From assembly GCA_945876435.1 (NCBI GenBank), contig CAMCOD010000006.1:1-64000 (forward strand): DNA of 64,000 nt, read 5' to 3'. Of this stretch, positions 52,564-60,602 are shown piece after piece (position 1 is the first letter of the stretch; every line of letters begins with the position of its first letter). The position numbers were made by a program, and so were the translations under genes. The DNA comes from an uncultured Clostridia bacterium (GTDB lineage: Bacteria > Bacillota > Clostridia > Oscillospirales > Ruminococcaceae). The notes beneath the pieces were generated by a model, which was given only the letters and a program-made list of their open reading frames with translations, did no database searches and was not told the DNA's origin.

Positions 52564-54414
52564 TTATTTGGCTAACTGCTCCATGATAGAAACAGAACGG
52601 CCAATAAAAGCGGACAGCTCGTCAGCGCTCAGGGATTTGTGGCTGAGCATAGCCAAATCATAGATCTGTTGGGAAATCAGCTTGGCCTGCTCCTCCGGGA
52701 GGGACGGGAGCTTCTGAACCAGTGGGTTTTCACTGTTCAGCACCAGTGTGATCTCCGGCTCCAGAGAGGAGAAGTCCTCGCCGTAGAGCTTGTTCATATC
52801 CTGAATCCTTCTGGTATATTCGGAGAGGAGAATAACAGCTGGTGTTTCCACTGTTTTCAGTTTTTCCGCTTTGACGGTCAGCTTTTCTTTGCCCAACAGC
52901 TTTTTGAAGCGCTCCGTCAGGGTCTGCGCGGAAGCTTTTTCTTCCTCGCTGCCTTCTTCTCCCTTGAGGGCCTGGTCGATTTCGGCGTCGATGCGGTTGA
53001 AGTGCAGATCATGATCCATATATTCCAGCATACTGATGAAGTGCGGATCAATTGGGTGCGTCAGGATGCAGGCCTGTACACCGTTATCCCGGAACATTTT
53101 GATATACTGGGCCTGCCGGTCCTCATCGGTAACATAGTAGATCCGTCCATCCTCCGCTTTCGGATATTCCTCCAGCGTTTTGTATTCCCCATCCAGGGTT
53201 TTCAGCAGCAGAATATCTTTCATGCGCTCATAGAACTTCTCATCCCGAATGCAGCCGAACTTAATGAAGGTAGAAATATCCGTCCAATATCCTTCATAGG
53301 CGCTTCGATCGGTTTTAAAGATTTGGTGAAGCTTGTCAGATACTTTTTTGGTAATATGAGCGGAGATCTTTGCCACCTCACCGTCATTCTGGAGGAAGCT
53401 GCGGGAGACATTCAGAGGCATATCCGGGCAGTCGATGACGCCTTTCAGCAGAAGCAGGTATTCCGGAATAACTTCCTTGATGTTATCGGCAACGAAAACC
53501 TGATTGCTGAACAGTTTGACCTGTCCTGGAACCAGTTCCACTTTATTTAACTGTTTCGGGAAGTAGAGGATGCCTTTCAGGTTGAAGGGGTAGTCCACAT
53601 TCAGATGGATCCAGAAGAGAGGGTCGTTGTAATCCATGAAGGTGGAACGGTAAAATTCCTTATATTCCTCGTCCGTGCAGTCTTTTGGCGCTTTCAGCCA
53701 CAATGGGTGAGTGTCGTTGATGGGCTGAGGCTGGATCACTTCGGTTTTCTCACTGCCGTCTTCCTCTTTTACTGTGCGGGTCTCCACTTCCGGGTTCAGG
53801 TAGATTTCATAAGGCATAAAGGCACAATATTTATGAAGGATTTCATAAAGACGGTTATTGTTGAGGAATTCCTCCTCATCCTCGGCAATGTGCAGCGTAA
53901 TGGTTGTACCTCTTTCACTGCGGCTGCCGTCGGTAATTTCATAGGTAGATTCGCCATCGGATACCCAATGGACCGCTTTTGCGCCTTCCTGATAGGAGAG
54001 GGTGTCGATTTCCACGCTGGAAGCCACCATAAAAGCGGAGTAGAAGCCCAGGCCAAAGTGGCCGATGATGCCGCTTTCACCGTCGCCTTTGTCCTTGTAC
54101 TTCTCAACAAACTCGGCTGCGCCGGAAAAGGCTACTTGAGCGATATACTTTTCTACTTCTTCCTCGGTCATACCAAGACCGTTATCGCTGACGGTCAGGG
54201 TTTTGGCGTCCTTATCCATGCGCACTTCAATGCGGGGAGTGAAAGGCTCATCCGGGGCCTCTCCAATGGATTGGAGCCGCTGCAGCTTCTTGATGGCGTC
54301 ACAGCCGTTGGATACCAGCTCCCGCAGGAAGATATCCTTATCGGAATAGAGCCATTTTTTAATGATAGGGAACAAATTTTGCGAATTGACACTGATGTTG
54401 CCAGTGCGTGCCAT
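52564..54414 (-). CDS. htpG: Molecular chaperone HtpG (Hsp90)
   Basis: A 616-residue Hsp90 with the GHKL ATPase domain (LRELVSNGCDAIKKL; DNGLGMTEEE; GHFGLGFYSAFM), a middle domain and a C-terminal dimerisation domain. It refolds client proteins in the cytosol. AGGAGG-type site and ATG are well placed. A CIRCE operator and promoter stand directly upstream, so it is in the HrcA regulon. Length is normal for bacterial HtpG. Confidence 0.96.
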   Translation of the reverse strand: MARTGNISVNSQNLFPIIKKWLYSDKDIFLRELVSNGCDAIKKLQRLQSIGEAPDEPFTPRIEVRMDKDAKTLTVSDNGLGMTEEEVEKYIAQVAFSGAAEFVEKYKDKGDGESGIIGHFGLGFYSAFMVASSVEIDTLSYQEGAKAVHWVSDGESTYEITDGSRSERGTTITLHIAEDEEEFLNNNRLYEILHKYCAFMPYEIYLNPEVETRTVKEEDGSEKTEVIQPQPINDTHPLWLKAPKDCTDEEYKEFYRSTFMDYNDPLFWIHLNVDYPFNLKGILYFPKQLNKVELVPGQVKLFSNQVFVADNIKEVIPEYLLLLKGVIDCPDMPLNVSRSFLQNDGEVAKISAHITKKVSDKLHQIFKTDRSAYEGYWTDISTFIKFGCIRDEKFYERMKDILLLKTLDGEYKTLEEYPKAEDGRIYYVTDEDRQAQYIKMFRDNGVQACILTHPIDPHFISMLEYMDHDLHFNRIDAEIDQALKGEEGSEEEKASAQTLTERFKKLLGKEKLTVKAEKLKTVETPAVILLSEYTRRIQDMNKLYGEDFSSLEPEITLVLNSENPLVQKLPSLPEEQAKLISQQIYDLAMLSHKSLSADELSAFIGRSVSIMEQLAK

Positions 54415-54456
54415 AGTACATTACCTCCGATGTGTGATTCTATATCAATATAATTT

Positions 54457-54483
54457 TTAGCAGTCTATTAATATGAGTGCTAA
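54457..54483 (-). promoter_or_regulatory. CIRCE operator (HrcA site) of htpG
   Basis: TTAGCAGTC-N9-GAGTGCTAA matches the consensus TTAGCACTC-N9-GAGTGCTAA at 17 of 18 positions. It lies just downstream of the promoter -10. Confidence 0.92.
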
Positions 54484-54488
54484 ATATC

Positions 54489-54516
54489 ATTGTACTCCGC
54501 TATGAAGAAAAGTCAA
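54489..54516 (-). promoter_or_regulatory. Promoter of htpG
   Basis: Minus-strand TTGACT and TACAAT with a 16-nt spacer, next to the CIRCE element. Confidence 0.75.
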
Positions 54517-54642
54517 GACAGGGGGACGAAAGTTAAAAGCTTCTTAACAAATTGTCGCAGGGTAAAGTACCCAAAATCCCAAAGGCCGTGTGCCTGAATT
54601 ATGAAAGAAAGTTTGAACTTTTTCGGCTGTGGGTCTTTTCCG

Positions 54643-54672
54643 TTGACAGACCGCAGCGGCGGATGGTATCAT
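54643..54672 (+). promoter_or_regulatory. Promoter of the DEAD-box helicase gene
   Basis: Perfect TTGACA and TATCAT with an 18-nt spacer; the transcript would start near 54679, about 95 nt before the gene. Confidence 0.75.
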
Positions 54673-54712
54673 GAACATACTTTATGGAATCCTACTGTTA
54701 TTATGAATCGAA

Positions 54713-54741
54713 AAACGGGGTCAGCGCCCCGTTCTTTTTAT
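54713..54741 (+). terminator. Terminator-like hairpin in the helicase leader
   Basis: AACGGGG pairs with CCCCGTT around TCAGCG, followed by CTTTTTATT. It lies between the promoter and the gene, so most transcripts would end after about 60 nt unless read through. The perfect palindrome GGCCCGATCGGGCC follows at 54746-54759. Confidence 0.75.
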
Positions 54742-54773
54742 TGCAGGCCCGATCGGGCCGGAAATGAGGAATT

Positions 54774-56642
54774 ATGAATCAGATAAACTTTAAACAATTG
54801 GGGCTGCCGGCGCCGATCCTTCGGGCGCTGGAGGAAATGGGCTTTGAAAATGCCACCGAAATTCAGGCTCAGAGCATTCCTTTGATCCAGATGGGCTACG
54901 ATGTAGTGGGACGTTCGCAGACCGGCACGGGGAAAACAGCTGCTTTCGCTATTCCGGCCATTGGAAAGATCCAAAATGGGGAAGAAAAGCGCTCGGTACA
55001 GGTGCTGCTTCTGTGCCCAACCAGAGAACTGGCGGTACAGGCCGCTGATGAGATCAAAAAAATCGCAAAATATACCGAAGGTGTAAAGGCTGTAGCGGTA
55101 TATGGCGGCGCTCCCATTGAGCGGCAGATCCTGCAGCTGAGAAATGCCAATATTGTGATTGGTACGCCGGGACGAGTGATGGATCACATGCGCCGTCATA
55201 CGCTGAAGCTCCAGAACCTGAAGATGCTGATTTTGGACGAAGCAGACGAAATGCTGAGTATGGGCTTCCGGGAGGATATTGAAACGATCCTTCAAGAAAC
55301 ACCGGAGGATCGTCAGACCATTCTCTTCTCCGCCACAATGCCCAAAGAGATCATGGAGATTATCTCCAATTATCAAAAAGAGCCGCAGATCGTGGAAGTA
55401 AATAAACAGCAGGTAACGCTGGATGCCATCGGTCAGTTCTATTATGAAGTGCCCATGGGGCGGAAAAACGATATGCTTCTGCTTCTTTTGGCGGAACAGG
55501 ATCCGAAACGCTCGATTATTTTCTGCAACACCAAAAAGATGGTGGATGATCTGACCCAGTTCCTCAATGACAAGGGCTATCGCGCGGAAGGCCTGCATGG
55601 CGACTTGAAACAATCGCAGCGAGACAGCGTTATGGGAGCTTTCAAAGGAGGGAGAACCACCATTCTGGTGGCCACCGATGTAGCCGCCAGAGGCATTGAT
55701 GTGGATGATATCGACTGTGTCATCAACTACGATATTCCGCAAAATAACGAGTATTATGTTCACCGCATTGGACGTACCGGCAGGGCAGGAAAATCCGGCA
55801 CAGCGTACACGATTTGCAGCGGCCGGCGACAGGTGTTTTTGATGAAAGATATTGCCAAGGCGACCCGTTCCGGCATTGTGCAGTTGGAAGTGCCCACAGC
55901 CGAATCCATCCTGAAAAAGCAGCGTCTGAAAAAACAGGATGAGCTGCTCCGGAAACTGAGTGAAAGTACAGAGCTTCCTTATATGGAATTGGTGGGCAAT
56001 CTGATGAAGCAGGGGTATGCGGCGGAGCAGGTGGCGGCAGCGACTCTGGAATTGCTTTATGGTGAGGAAGAAGCTTCTCTGCCGGTGATCCAGATGGAGA
56101 AAAAGCGACGGGGAGGCGATTTTGCCAAGCTGATGATCAATATCGGCCGTTCCAGCCGTATCGCGCCAAACTTTATCGTAGGAGCCATCGTGGAGAGAAC
56201 CTCTTTGTCCGGTAGGGATATCGGAAAAATCGAGATTTTTGATGAGCACACCCTGGTGGAGGTTCCAAGAGCTGCCGTGGAAGAAGTCCTTCAGGCAATG
56301 GAAGGCTGCAAGATCAACGGCATTGATACCCAAACCCGCCGCTGGCTGACGAAGGAGGAGCTGCATGCCAACTTCAACGGGAGATATGCCCAGAATAAAG
56401 AAAAAAATCAGAAAAAAGAGCGGAAAGACGGGAAAAAATCCAGATCTTCCGGTGAAACTTTCTTCCATTTGGAGTCCAGCGGCAAAAAAGAAGGACAAAA
56501 AAGCAGAAAATTTGGCTTTGAAGGAAGAAAAAAGGATTCCGGCAGGAACTTTAGAAAAGAAAAGCCCAGAGAGAAAAGAAATGGCAGAGCGAAAAAAGGC
56601 AATTCCTCCGGAAGAAGCAAAAAATATCTTGCTGAAGATTAA
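54774..56642 (+). CDS. DEAD-box RNA helicase with DbpA-type RNA-binding domain
   Basis: A 622-residue ATP-dependent RNA helicase of the CshA/DeaD group. The first RecA-like domain has the Q motif, motif I TGTGKTAA, DEAD in LDEADEM and SATMP; the second has HRIGRTGRAG. A DbpA/CsdA RNA-recognition domain follows (about 445-525), then a Lys/Arg/Ser-rich disordered tail of about 90 residues. Such helicases help ribosome assembly, cold adaptation and mRNA decay. The leader carries a promoter and terminator hairpin, suggesting attenuation. Confidence 0.93.
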   Translation: MNQINFKQLGLPAPILRALEEMGFENATEIQAQSIPLIQMGYDVVGRSQTGTGKTAAFAIPAIGKIQNGEEKRSVQVLLLCPTRELAVQAADEIKKIAKYTEGVKAVAVYGGAPIERQILQLRNANIVIGTPGRVMDHMRRHTLKLQNLKMLILDEADEMLSMGFREDIETILQETPEDRQTILFSATMPKEIMEIISNYQKEPQIVEVNKQQVTLDAIGQFYYEVPMGRKNDMLLLLLAEQDPKRSIIFCNTKKMVDDLTQFLNDKGYRAEGLHGDLKQSQRDSVMGAFKGGRTTILVATDVAARGIDVDDIDCVINYDIPQNNEYYVHRIGRTGRAGKSGTAYTICSGRRQVFLMKDIAKATRSGIVQLEVPTAESILKKQRLKKQDELLRKLSESTELPYMELVGNLMKQGYAAEQVAAATLELLYGEEEASLPVIQMEKKRRGGDFAKLMINIGRSSRIAPNFIVGAIVERTSLSGRDIGKIEIFDEHTLVEVPRAAVEEVLQAMEGCKINGIDTQTRRWLTKEELHANFNGRYAQNKEKNQKKERKDGKKSRSSGETFFHLESSGKKEGQKSRKFGFEGRKKDSGRNFRKEKPREKRNGRAKKGNSSGRSKKYLAED

Positions 56643-56654
56643 GAAAGAAAAGAA

Positions 56655-56688
56655 AAAGGACTCGGAACCGTTGTTCCGAGTCCTTTTG
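56655..56688. terminator. Bidirectional terminator
   Basis: AAGGACTCGGAAC pairs with GTTCCGAGTCCTT around 4 nt; T runs on both strands. Confidence 0.93.
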
Positions 56689-56952
56689 TTATTCCACAGA
56701 TGCGTGGTATTTCGGCAGATAATCGTCGCCCTCCACCAGATATACCGTGTCCAAGTCTTCCTGTTCCATCTCTTTAGCATATTCCATAATGTCGCCCTCA
56801 TAAATGAAACGAACACAGGTGCCGCAGGAGGAACTGAGCTTTCTGGGAACCGGCATGAACTGGGGTTTCATGTCAGTGCCCTTCAGCAGACGGGCAAAAC
56901 TGACAGCCGCAAAGTGAGTGTGAAATGTTGCAATGTAGGTCAAGACCATCAT
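56689..56952 (-). CDS. DUF3343 protein (putative Se/S carrier-like)
   Basis: An 87-residue protein with the YIATFHTHF start and the conserved Cys pair in SSSCGTCVRF, matching the small DUF3343 family that is often encoded with selenium-metabolism genes and is proposed to carry sulfur or selenium. The start is uncertain: ATG 56952 sits too close to AAAAGG, and TTG 56943 has better spacing. It follows yedF and yedE in the same direction, so the three form one operon. Confidence 0.78.
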   Translation of the reverse strand: MMVLTYIATFHTHFAAVSFARLLKGTDMKPQFMPVPRKLSSSCGTCVRFIYEGDIMEYAKEMEQEDLDTVYLVEGDDYLPKYHASVE

Positions 56953-57022
56953 CCTTTTCCATGAATTTCCGCAATCCCTCCTTCACACAATGAAACAGGC
57001 GCCATTGCGGAAAAAGGTCTTG

Positions 57023-57241
57023 CTATTTGCTGAGAGACAGGCAGTAATCGCCGTCTTTCTCTGTAACAGAGACAGAATAGCCGCTGTTGTTGGCGAAACG
57101 GGTTACGTTTTCTTTGGCGGTAGCGTTGTCCACAAGAACCTCATAAGCGTTTTCATTAGAGGCAAGAGCCTTTTTTGTCAGCAGAACAGGCTGTGGGCAG
57201 GACAGACCGCGGGCGTCAATAACTTTTTTCTCCATGATCAA
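57023..57241 (-). CDS. yedF: TusA-fold sulfur/selenium carrier YedF
   Basis: A 72-residue TusA/SirA-like protein with the active-site CPxP motif in ARGLSCPQPVL, whose Cys carries a persulfide or perselenide. It is the short, single-domain form; the selenium-linked YedF of other Firmicutes has an added domain. Its place directly between yedE and DUF3343 supports a role in selenium delivery for selenophosphate and selenocysteine synthesis. ATG may be at 57241 or two codons later. Confidence 0.85.
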   Translation of the reverse strand: MIMEKKVIDARGLSCPQPVLLTKKALASNENAYEVLVDNATAKENVTRFANNSGYSVSVTEKDGDYCLSLSK

Positions 57242-57253
57242 TTCCGACCTTTC

Positions 57254-58363
57254 TTAGTTTTTCGCGCGTTTGGTGTTGAAGAATGCAACAGCCAGCAGAA
57301 CGATGATGCCAATAATAACAGCGCCTTTACCATAGATGGAAGGACCGCCGATGGATTCTGCGGTAGCAGCAGCGCCGGCAAGACCGAAGTTGTGGGCGAA
57401 TGCGGCGCCTACAATGTAACCCATAACGGTTACAGCAGAGTCAGCATTGCCTTCGCCAGCCATAATCAGCTGACGCAGCGGGCAACCGCCCAGCAGTACG
57501 GAACCAAAACCAACAACCAGCATGCCCAGGAAGCTCCAGAGGTGTACGGAGTGGGCGATAGGCTGGCCGGAGAAGCCCAGGTGGAACTGGCCGAAAGCCA
57601 GGTTGCCAACCATAGCGGCAATAATAATTGTAACAAATCCGATGAGCAATTTCCAGTCCTTAAAGAGAACGGCGTCACGAATACCGGCAACCATGCAGAG
57701 TCTGGTTTTCTGCGCCAGAGCGCCGACGATCAAACCTGCTGCCAAAGCGATAATCACGGAAACATGCATGGAACCAGGTCCTTTTTCGCTGAAAGCGAAG
57801 AGGGAAGGAACCAGCAGGCACAGTACAAACAGAGCGGACAGAACGATTGGGAATGCGAAACCTTCGGCTTTGTTGACCGTGTAGGTGCGTTTCAGGTTGA
57901 AGCCTTTGTTCAGGAAGTAGATACCAACCAGAATACCAGCTGCGAAGCCCACCAGAGCGATAACGGCATTCAGGTCACCGCCGCCGATGCGCAGGATCAT
58001 ACGCAGCGGGCAGCCCAGGAATACCAGAGCGCCGATCATTACAAAAGCAGCAACAACGAAGCGGGTAAAGGGTGCGGAACCGCCTCTTGGGGAGAATTCC
58101 TTGGAAACCAGAGCCATAACCATAGCGCCAATTACCAGGCCAACGATTTCAGGGCGGAAGTACTGTACAACAGCAGCTGTCTGCAGCTTGGTCGCGCCGG
58201 CGATATCACGCAGGAAGCAGGCAATGCAGAAGCCCATGTTGCCTGGGTTGCCCAACTTCACCAACAGGGCGGAAATCAGGCCTACCACCGCGCCGGCAAT
58301 CACAATGCCGCCAACGCCGGAAAACAGGCTGGATTTTTCAGCGTTTTTTTCTTTTGTTGTCAT
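57254..58363 (-). CDS. yedE: Selenium/sulfur transport membrane protein YedE
   Basis: A 369-residue membrane protein with about nine to ten helices, of the YedE/YeeE (FdhT) family, believed to import a sulfur or selenium species. The paired family motifs FLGCPLRMILR and LLGGCPLRQLIMAGEGNADS contain the transport Cys residues, plus FCIACFLRDIAG and TRLCMVAGIRD. ATG 58363 was chosen because GAGGA is 8 nt upstream; the longer frame has no site. A long stable hairpin lies in its leader. First gene of yedE-yedF-DUF3343. Confidence 0.87.
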   Translation of the reverse strand: MTTKEKNAEKSSLFSGVGGIVIAGAVVGLISALLVKLGNPGNMGFCIACFLRDIAGATKLQTAAVVQYFRPEIVGLVIGAMVMALVSKEFSPRGGSAPFTRFVVAAFVMIGALVFLGCPLRMILRIGGGDLNAVIALVGFAAGILVGIYFLNKGFNLKRTYTVNKAEGFAFPIVLSALFVLCLLVPSLFAFSEKGPGSMHVSVIIALAAGLIVGALAQKTRLCMVAGIRDAVLFKDWKLLIGFVTIIIAAMVGNLAFGQFHLGFSGQPIAHSVHLWSFLGMLVVGFGSVLLGGCPLRQLIMAGEGNADSAVTVMGYIVGAAFAHNFGLAGAAATAESIGGPSIYGKGAVIIGIIVLLAVAFFNTKRAKN

Positions 58364-58394
58364 AATACACATCCTCTTTTCTTGTATGTATTTT

Positions 58395-58447
58395 TGGCGA
58401 AACAGCAAGGCCGTTTTCTGCCGCACAGAAAACGGCCATCTTCGCCA
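58395..58447 (-). ncRNA. Long hairpin in the yedE leader
   Basis: Outer stem TGGCGAA/TTCGCCA (7 bp), an asymmetric internal loop (3 nt and 7 nt), then a perfect 12-bp stem GGCCGTTTTCTG/CAGAAAACGGCC closed by 5 nt. No T run follows on the minus strand, so it is not a terminator; it sits 32 nt upstream of the yedE ATG. It could be a regulatory RNA element. No known riboswitch class is recognised. Confidence 0.5.
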
Positions 58448-58623
58448 TAATTCATATTTAAGTGTAGTACATATTTGGCAAAAAATGAAATCAATATTAT
58501 CTATAAGAAAATGGAATATGATAGAAATTATCAATAGTACTCTAATATAGTAGAAGCTGAGGGAGGAAAGGATTATAATAAAGACAAAAGATGGTTTATT
58601 GCGCTAAAAATACGGAAAGGAAA

Positions 58624-58644
58624 GCCATTGCCTCTGGCAAGGGC
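58624..58644 (+). promoter_or_regulatory. Hairpin overlapping the ribosome site of the desulfurase-like gene
   Basis: GCCATTGCC pairs with GGCAAGGGC around TCT. The 3' arm contains part of the GGGCAGG ribosome site before ATG 58656, so folding could mask translation. Confidence 0.4.
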
Positions 58645-58655
58645 AGGTAATTGTG

Positions 58656-59816
58656 ATGCGAAGAGTATATCTGGATAACGGCAGCACGTCATTCCCAAAA
58701 GCTCCGGGTGTCAGCGACGCGGTCAAATTTTTCATGGATGAGGTCGGAGCAAATGTAAATCGGGGCGGCTATGAGTCCGCTTATTCCGCAGAAGACGTAA
58801 TCATGGAAACCCGTGAGATGCTGAAGAATCTGTTTCACTTTAAGGGAAAAACAAAGAATGTGATTTTCACGCCCAACATCACCTATTCGCTGAATTTTAT
58901 TATTAAAGGCTGGCTGAAACCGGGGGATCATGTTCTGGTAAGCTCTATGGAACACAATGCCATGATGCGCCCCTTGGTACAAATGGCGGACAGAGGGGTG
59001 ACGTTTGACCGAATCCCCTGCACTCAGGATGGAGAAATGCTTATCGATTCCATTGAGGCTTTGATTCGCCCCGAAACGAAGGGGATCTTGACCCTGCATG
59101 GTTCCAATGTGTGCGGTTCTGTGATGCCTTTGGAGGAAATCGGACAAATCTGCCGCAAGCATAACATCAAATTTGTTGTGGACGCAGCGCAGACGGCAGG
59201 TGTATTCCCCATTGATATGGAAAAAATGAACATTGATATTCTTGCCTTTACCGGTCATAAGAGCCTTCTCGGCCCCCAGGGTATTGGCGGTTTCCTGATT
59301 TCTGACGAAATGGCAGCTGTAGTAGATCCGTTGATCACCGGCGGTACCGGAAGTGTATCAGATTCCGAGATCCAGCCTCATTTCCTGCCGGACAAGTATG
59401 AGTCCGGCACACCAAATATCCCAGCGATCTATGGCTTGAACACTTCGCTGAAGTATATCATGGAACAAGGGATTGACAGCATCCGGGAGGAAGAATTGAA
59501 GCTGACCGGCGCCTTTCTAGAGGCAGTCAAGGATCTGGAAAATGTGCGGATTGTGGGTCCCAACCGGATGGATAAACGCGCGCCAGTGGTTTCTCTGGAT
59601 TTTAAAGGCCGAGACAATGCGGAGATCGCTTTCGCACTGGAAAGCGAGTATGGAATTGCCACTCGCACGGGTCTGCACTGTGCGCCAAACGCACACAAAA
59701 CCCTGAACACTTATCCTCAGGGTACCGTTCGCTTTTCCTTCGGTCATAAAAACACCATGGAAGAAGTTCTTTACGCAGCGGATGCTGTCCGGAAGGTGCT
59801 GGAAAAGGCCGAATAG
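58656..59816 (+). CDS. Cysteine desulfurase/selenocysteine lyase-like class V aminotransferase
   Basis: A 386-residue fold-type I PLP enzyme. YLDNGSTSFPKAP begins the domain, HGSNVCGS and FVVDAAQTAG bind cofactor, and AFTGHKSLLGPQG holds the PLP lysine. The catalytic Cys of desulfurases would be in GLHCAPNAHKTL. This subgroup is commonly encoded beside yedE/yedF and selD in selenium-using anaerobes. It probably mobilises sulfur or selenium for selenophosphate synthesis. GTG 58653 is an alternative start. Divergent from the yedE operon. Confidence 0.85.
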   Translation: MRRVYLDNGSTSFPKAPGVSDAVKFFMDEVGANVNRGGYESAYSAEDVIMETREMLKNLFHFKGKTKNVIFTPNITYSLNFIIKGWLKPGDHVLVSSMEHNAMMRPLVQMADRGVTFDRIPCTQDGEMLIDSIEALIRPETKGILTLHGSNVCGSVMPLEEIGQICRKHNIKFVVDAAQTAGVFPIDMEKMNIDILAFTGHKSLLGPQGIGGFLISDEMAAVVDPLITGGTGSVSDSEIQPHFLPDKYESGTPNIPAIYGLNTSLKYIMEQGIDSIREEELKLTGAFLEAVKDLENVRIVGPNRMDKRAPVVSLDFKGRDNAEIAFALESEYGIATRTGLHCAPNAHKTLNTYPQGTVRFSFGHKNTMEEVLYAADAVRKVLEKAE

Positions 59817-60033
59817 TTGGAAAAACAGCTTCAGAAGCTCCTTTAAGAATTCAAATTTTCAATGCGTTCAAGTGGGCAAAGATGTCTATAAGTAAAAGAT
59901 ATAATTCCGTTTTTTCGTGAAAACACGCCAAAAAAGGAACCAATAAATGTAAAAAATCAGCAACAGGCCTTGGAAATGTGCAGGTTGTCTAAAAAAGTAT
60001 TGCCAAAAAGCACACAATAGTTATTTTGCCCCC
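59817..60033 (+). other. AT-rich region upstream of the grd operon
   Basis: Nothing is recognised here. No terminator for the desulfurase gene, no riboswitch core and no sigma-54 promoter (GG-N10-GC) were found. Confidence 0.4.
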
Positions 60034-60062
60034 TTGAAAAGTATTGAAAGATTCGATATAAT
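60034..60062 (+). promoter_or_regulatory. Promoter of the grd operon
   Basis: TTGAAA and a perfect TATAAT with a 17-nt spacer, about 90 nt before grdX. The leader contains a small hairpin (TCTGC/GCAGA with TTTTA/TAAAA). Confidence 0.75.
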
Positions 60063-60154
60063 AAGGACAAAAGATTGGTTTTATCTATTGGTCTGCTCAA
60101 AAGCAGATAAAATGAAAATCAATTGGCATTTTTTCAAGCATTGGAGTCATCCAA

Positions 60155-60532
60155 ATGGAATTCATTGTCGTAACCAACAATCCGTTGGTAAAGGAAAAGT
60201 ATGAGAATGAGCTGAATGTTGATTATGCTGACATCTCGTTCCGCGATGTTCTCTGTAAGGTTCGTGATATGATTCACAAAGGCCACCGTCTGCTGACGCA
60301 TCCACTGTCCGGCAGCGTAAAGCCTCACGAGACCCCATACAAATCCATTCTCGTCAGCAAACAGGCTACACAGATGGATCTCGGTGAAGTTTCCATCATT
60401 GAGAACAGTATTATTACAGCGGATAAATTTGCTGAGAAATTTCCCAATATGCCTCAGAGCGTAAAGGAAGACTTCCAGCTGATCGACTGTACGCTGATCA
60501 CCAGCGGAATCGATGCTGTGCTCAGAAGATAA
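60155..60532 (+). CDS. grdX: GrdX family protein
   Basis: A 125-residue cytosolic protein matching GrdX, a conserved companion of glycine, sarcosine and betaine reductase operons whose function is unknown. The VVTNNPLVKEKY start and the RLLTHPLSGSVKP segment are characteristic. It is the first gene after the promoter, and its role might be in assembly or regulation of the complex. Confidence 0.88.
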   Translation: MEFIVVTNNPLVKEKYENELNVDYADISFRDVLCKVRDMIHKGHRLLTHPLSGSVKPHETPYKSILVSKQATQMDLGEVSIIENSIITADKFAEKFPNMPQSVKEDFQLIDCTLITSGIDAVLRR

Positions 60533-60602
60533 TCTTTGGCTTAATTAAATCTTCGGATTTGATTTAGATTAGAAAGGGTAAATAATTAAGGAGGTGTCCA
60601 CT

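Noticed and set aside
54738..56816. 692-codon frame opposite the DEAD-box helicase
   Set aside because: The helicase motifs on the plus strand are decisive and the opposite frame shows no domain.
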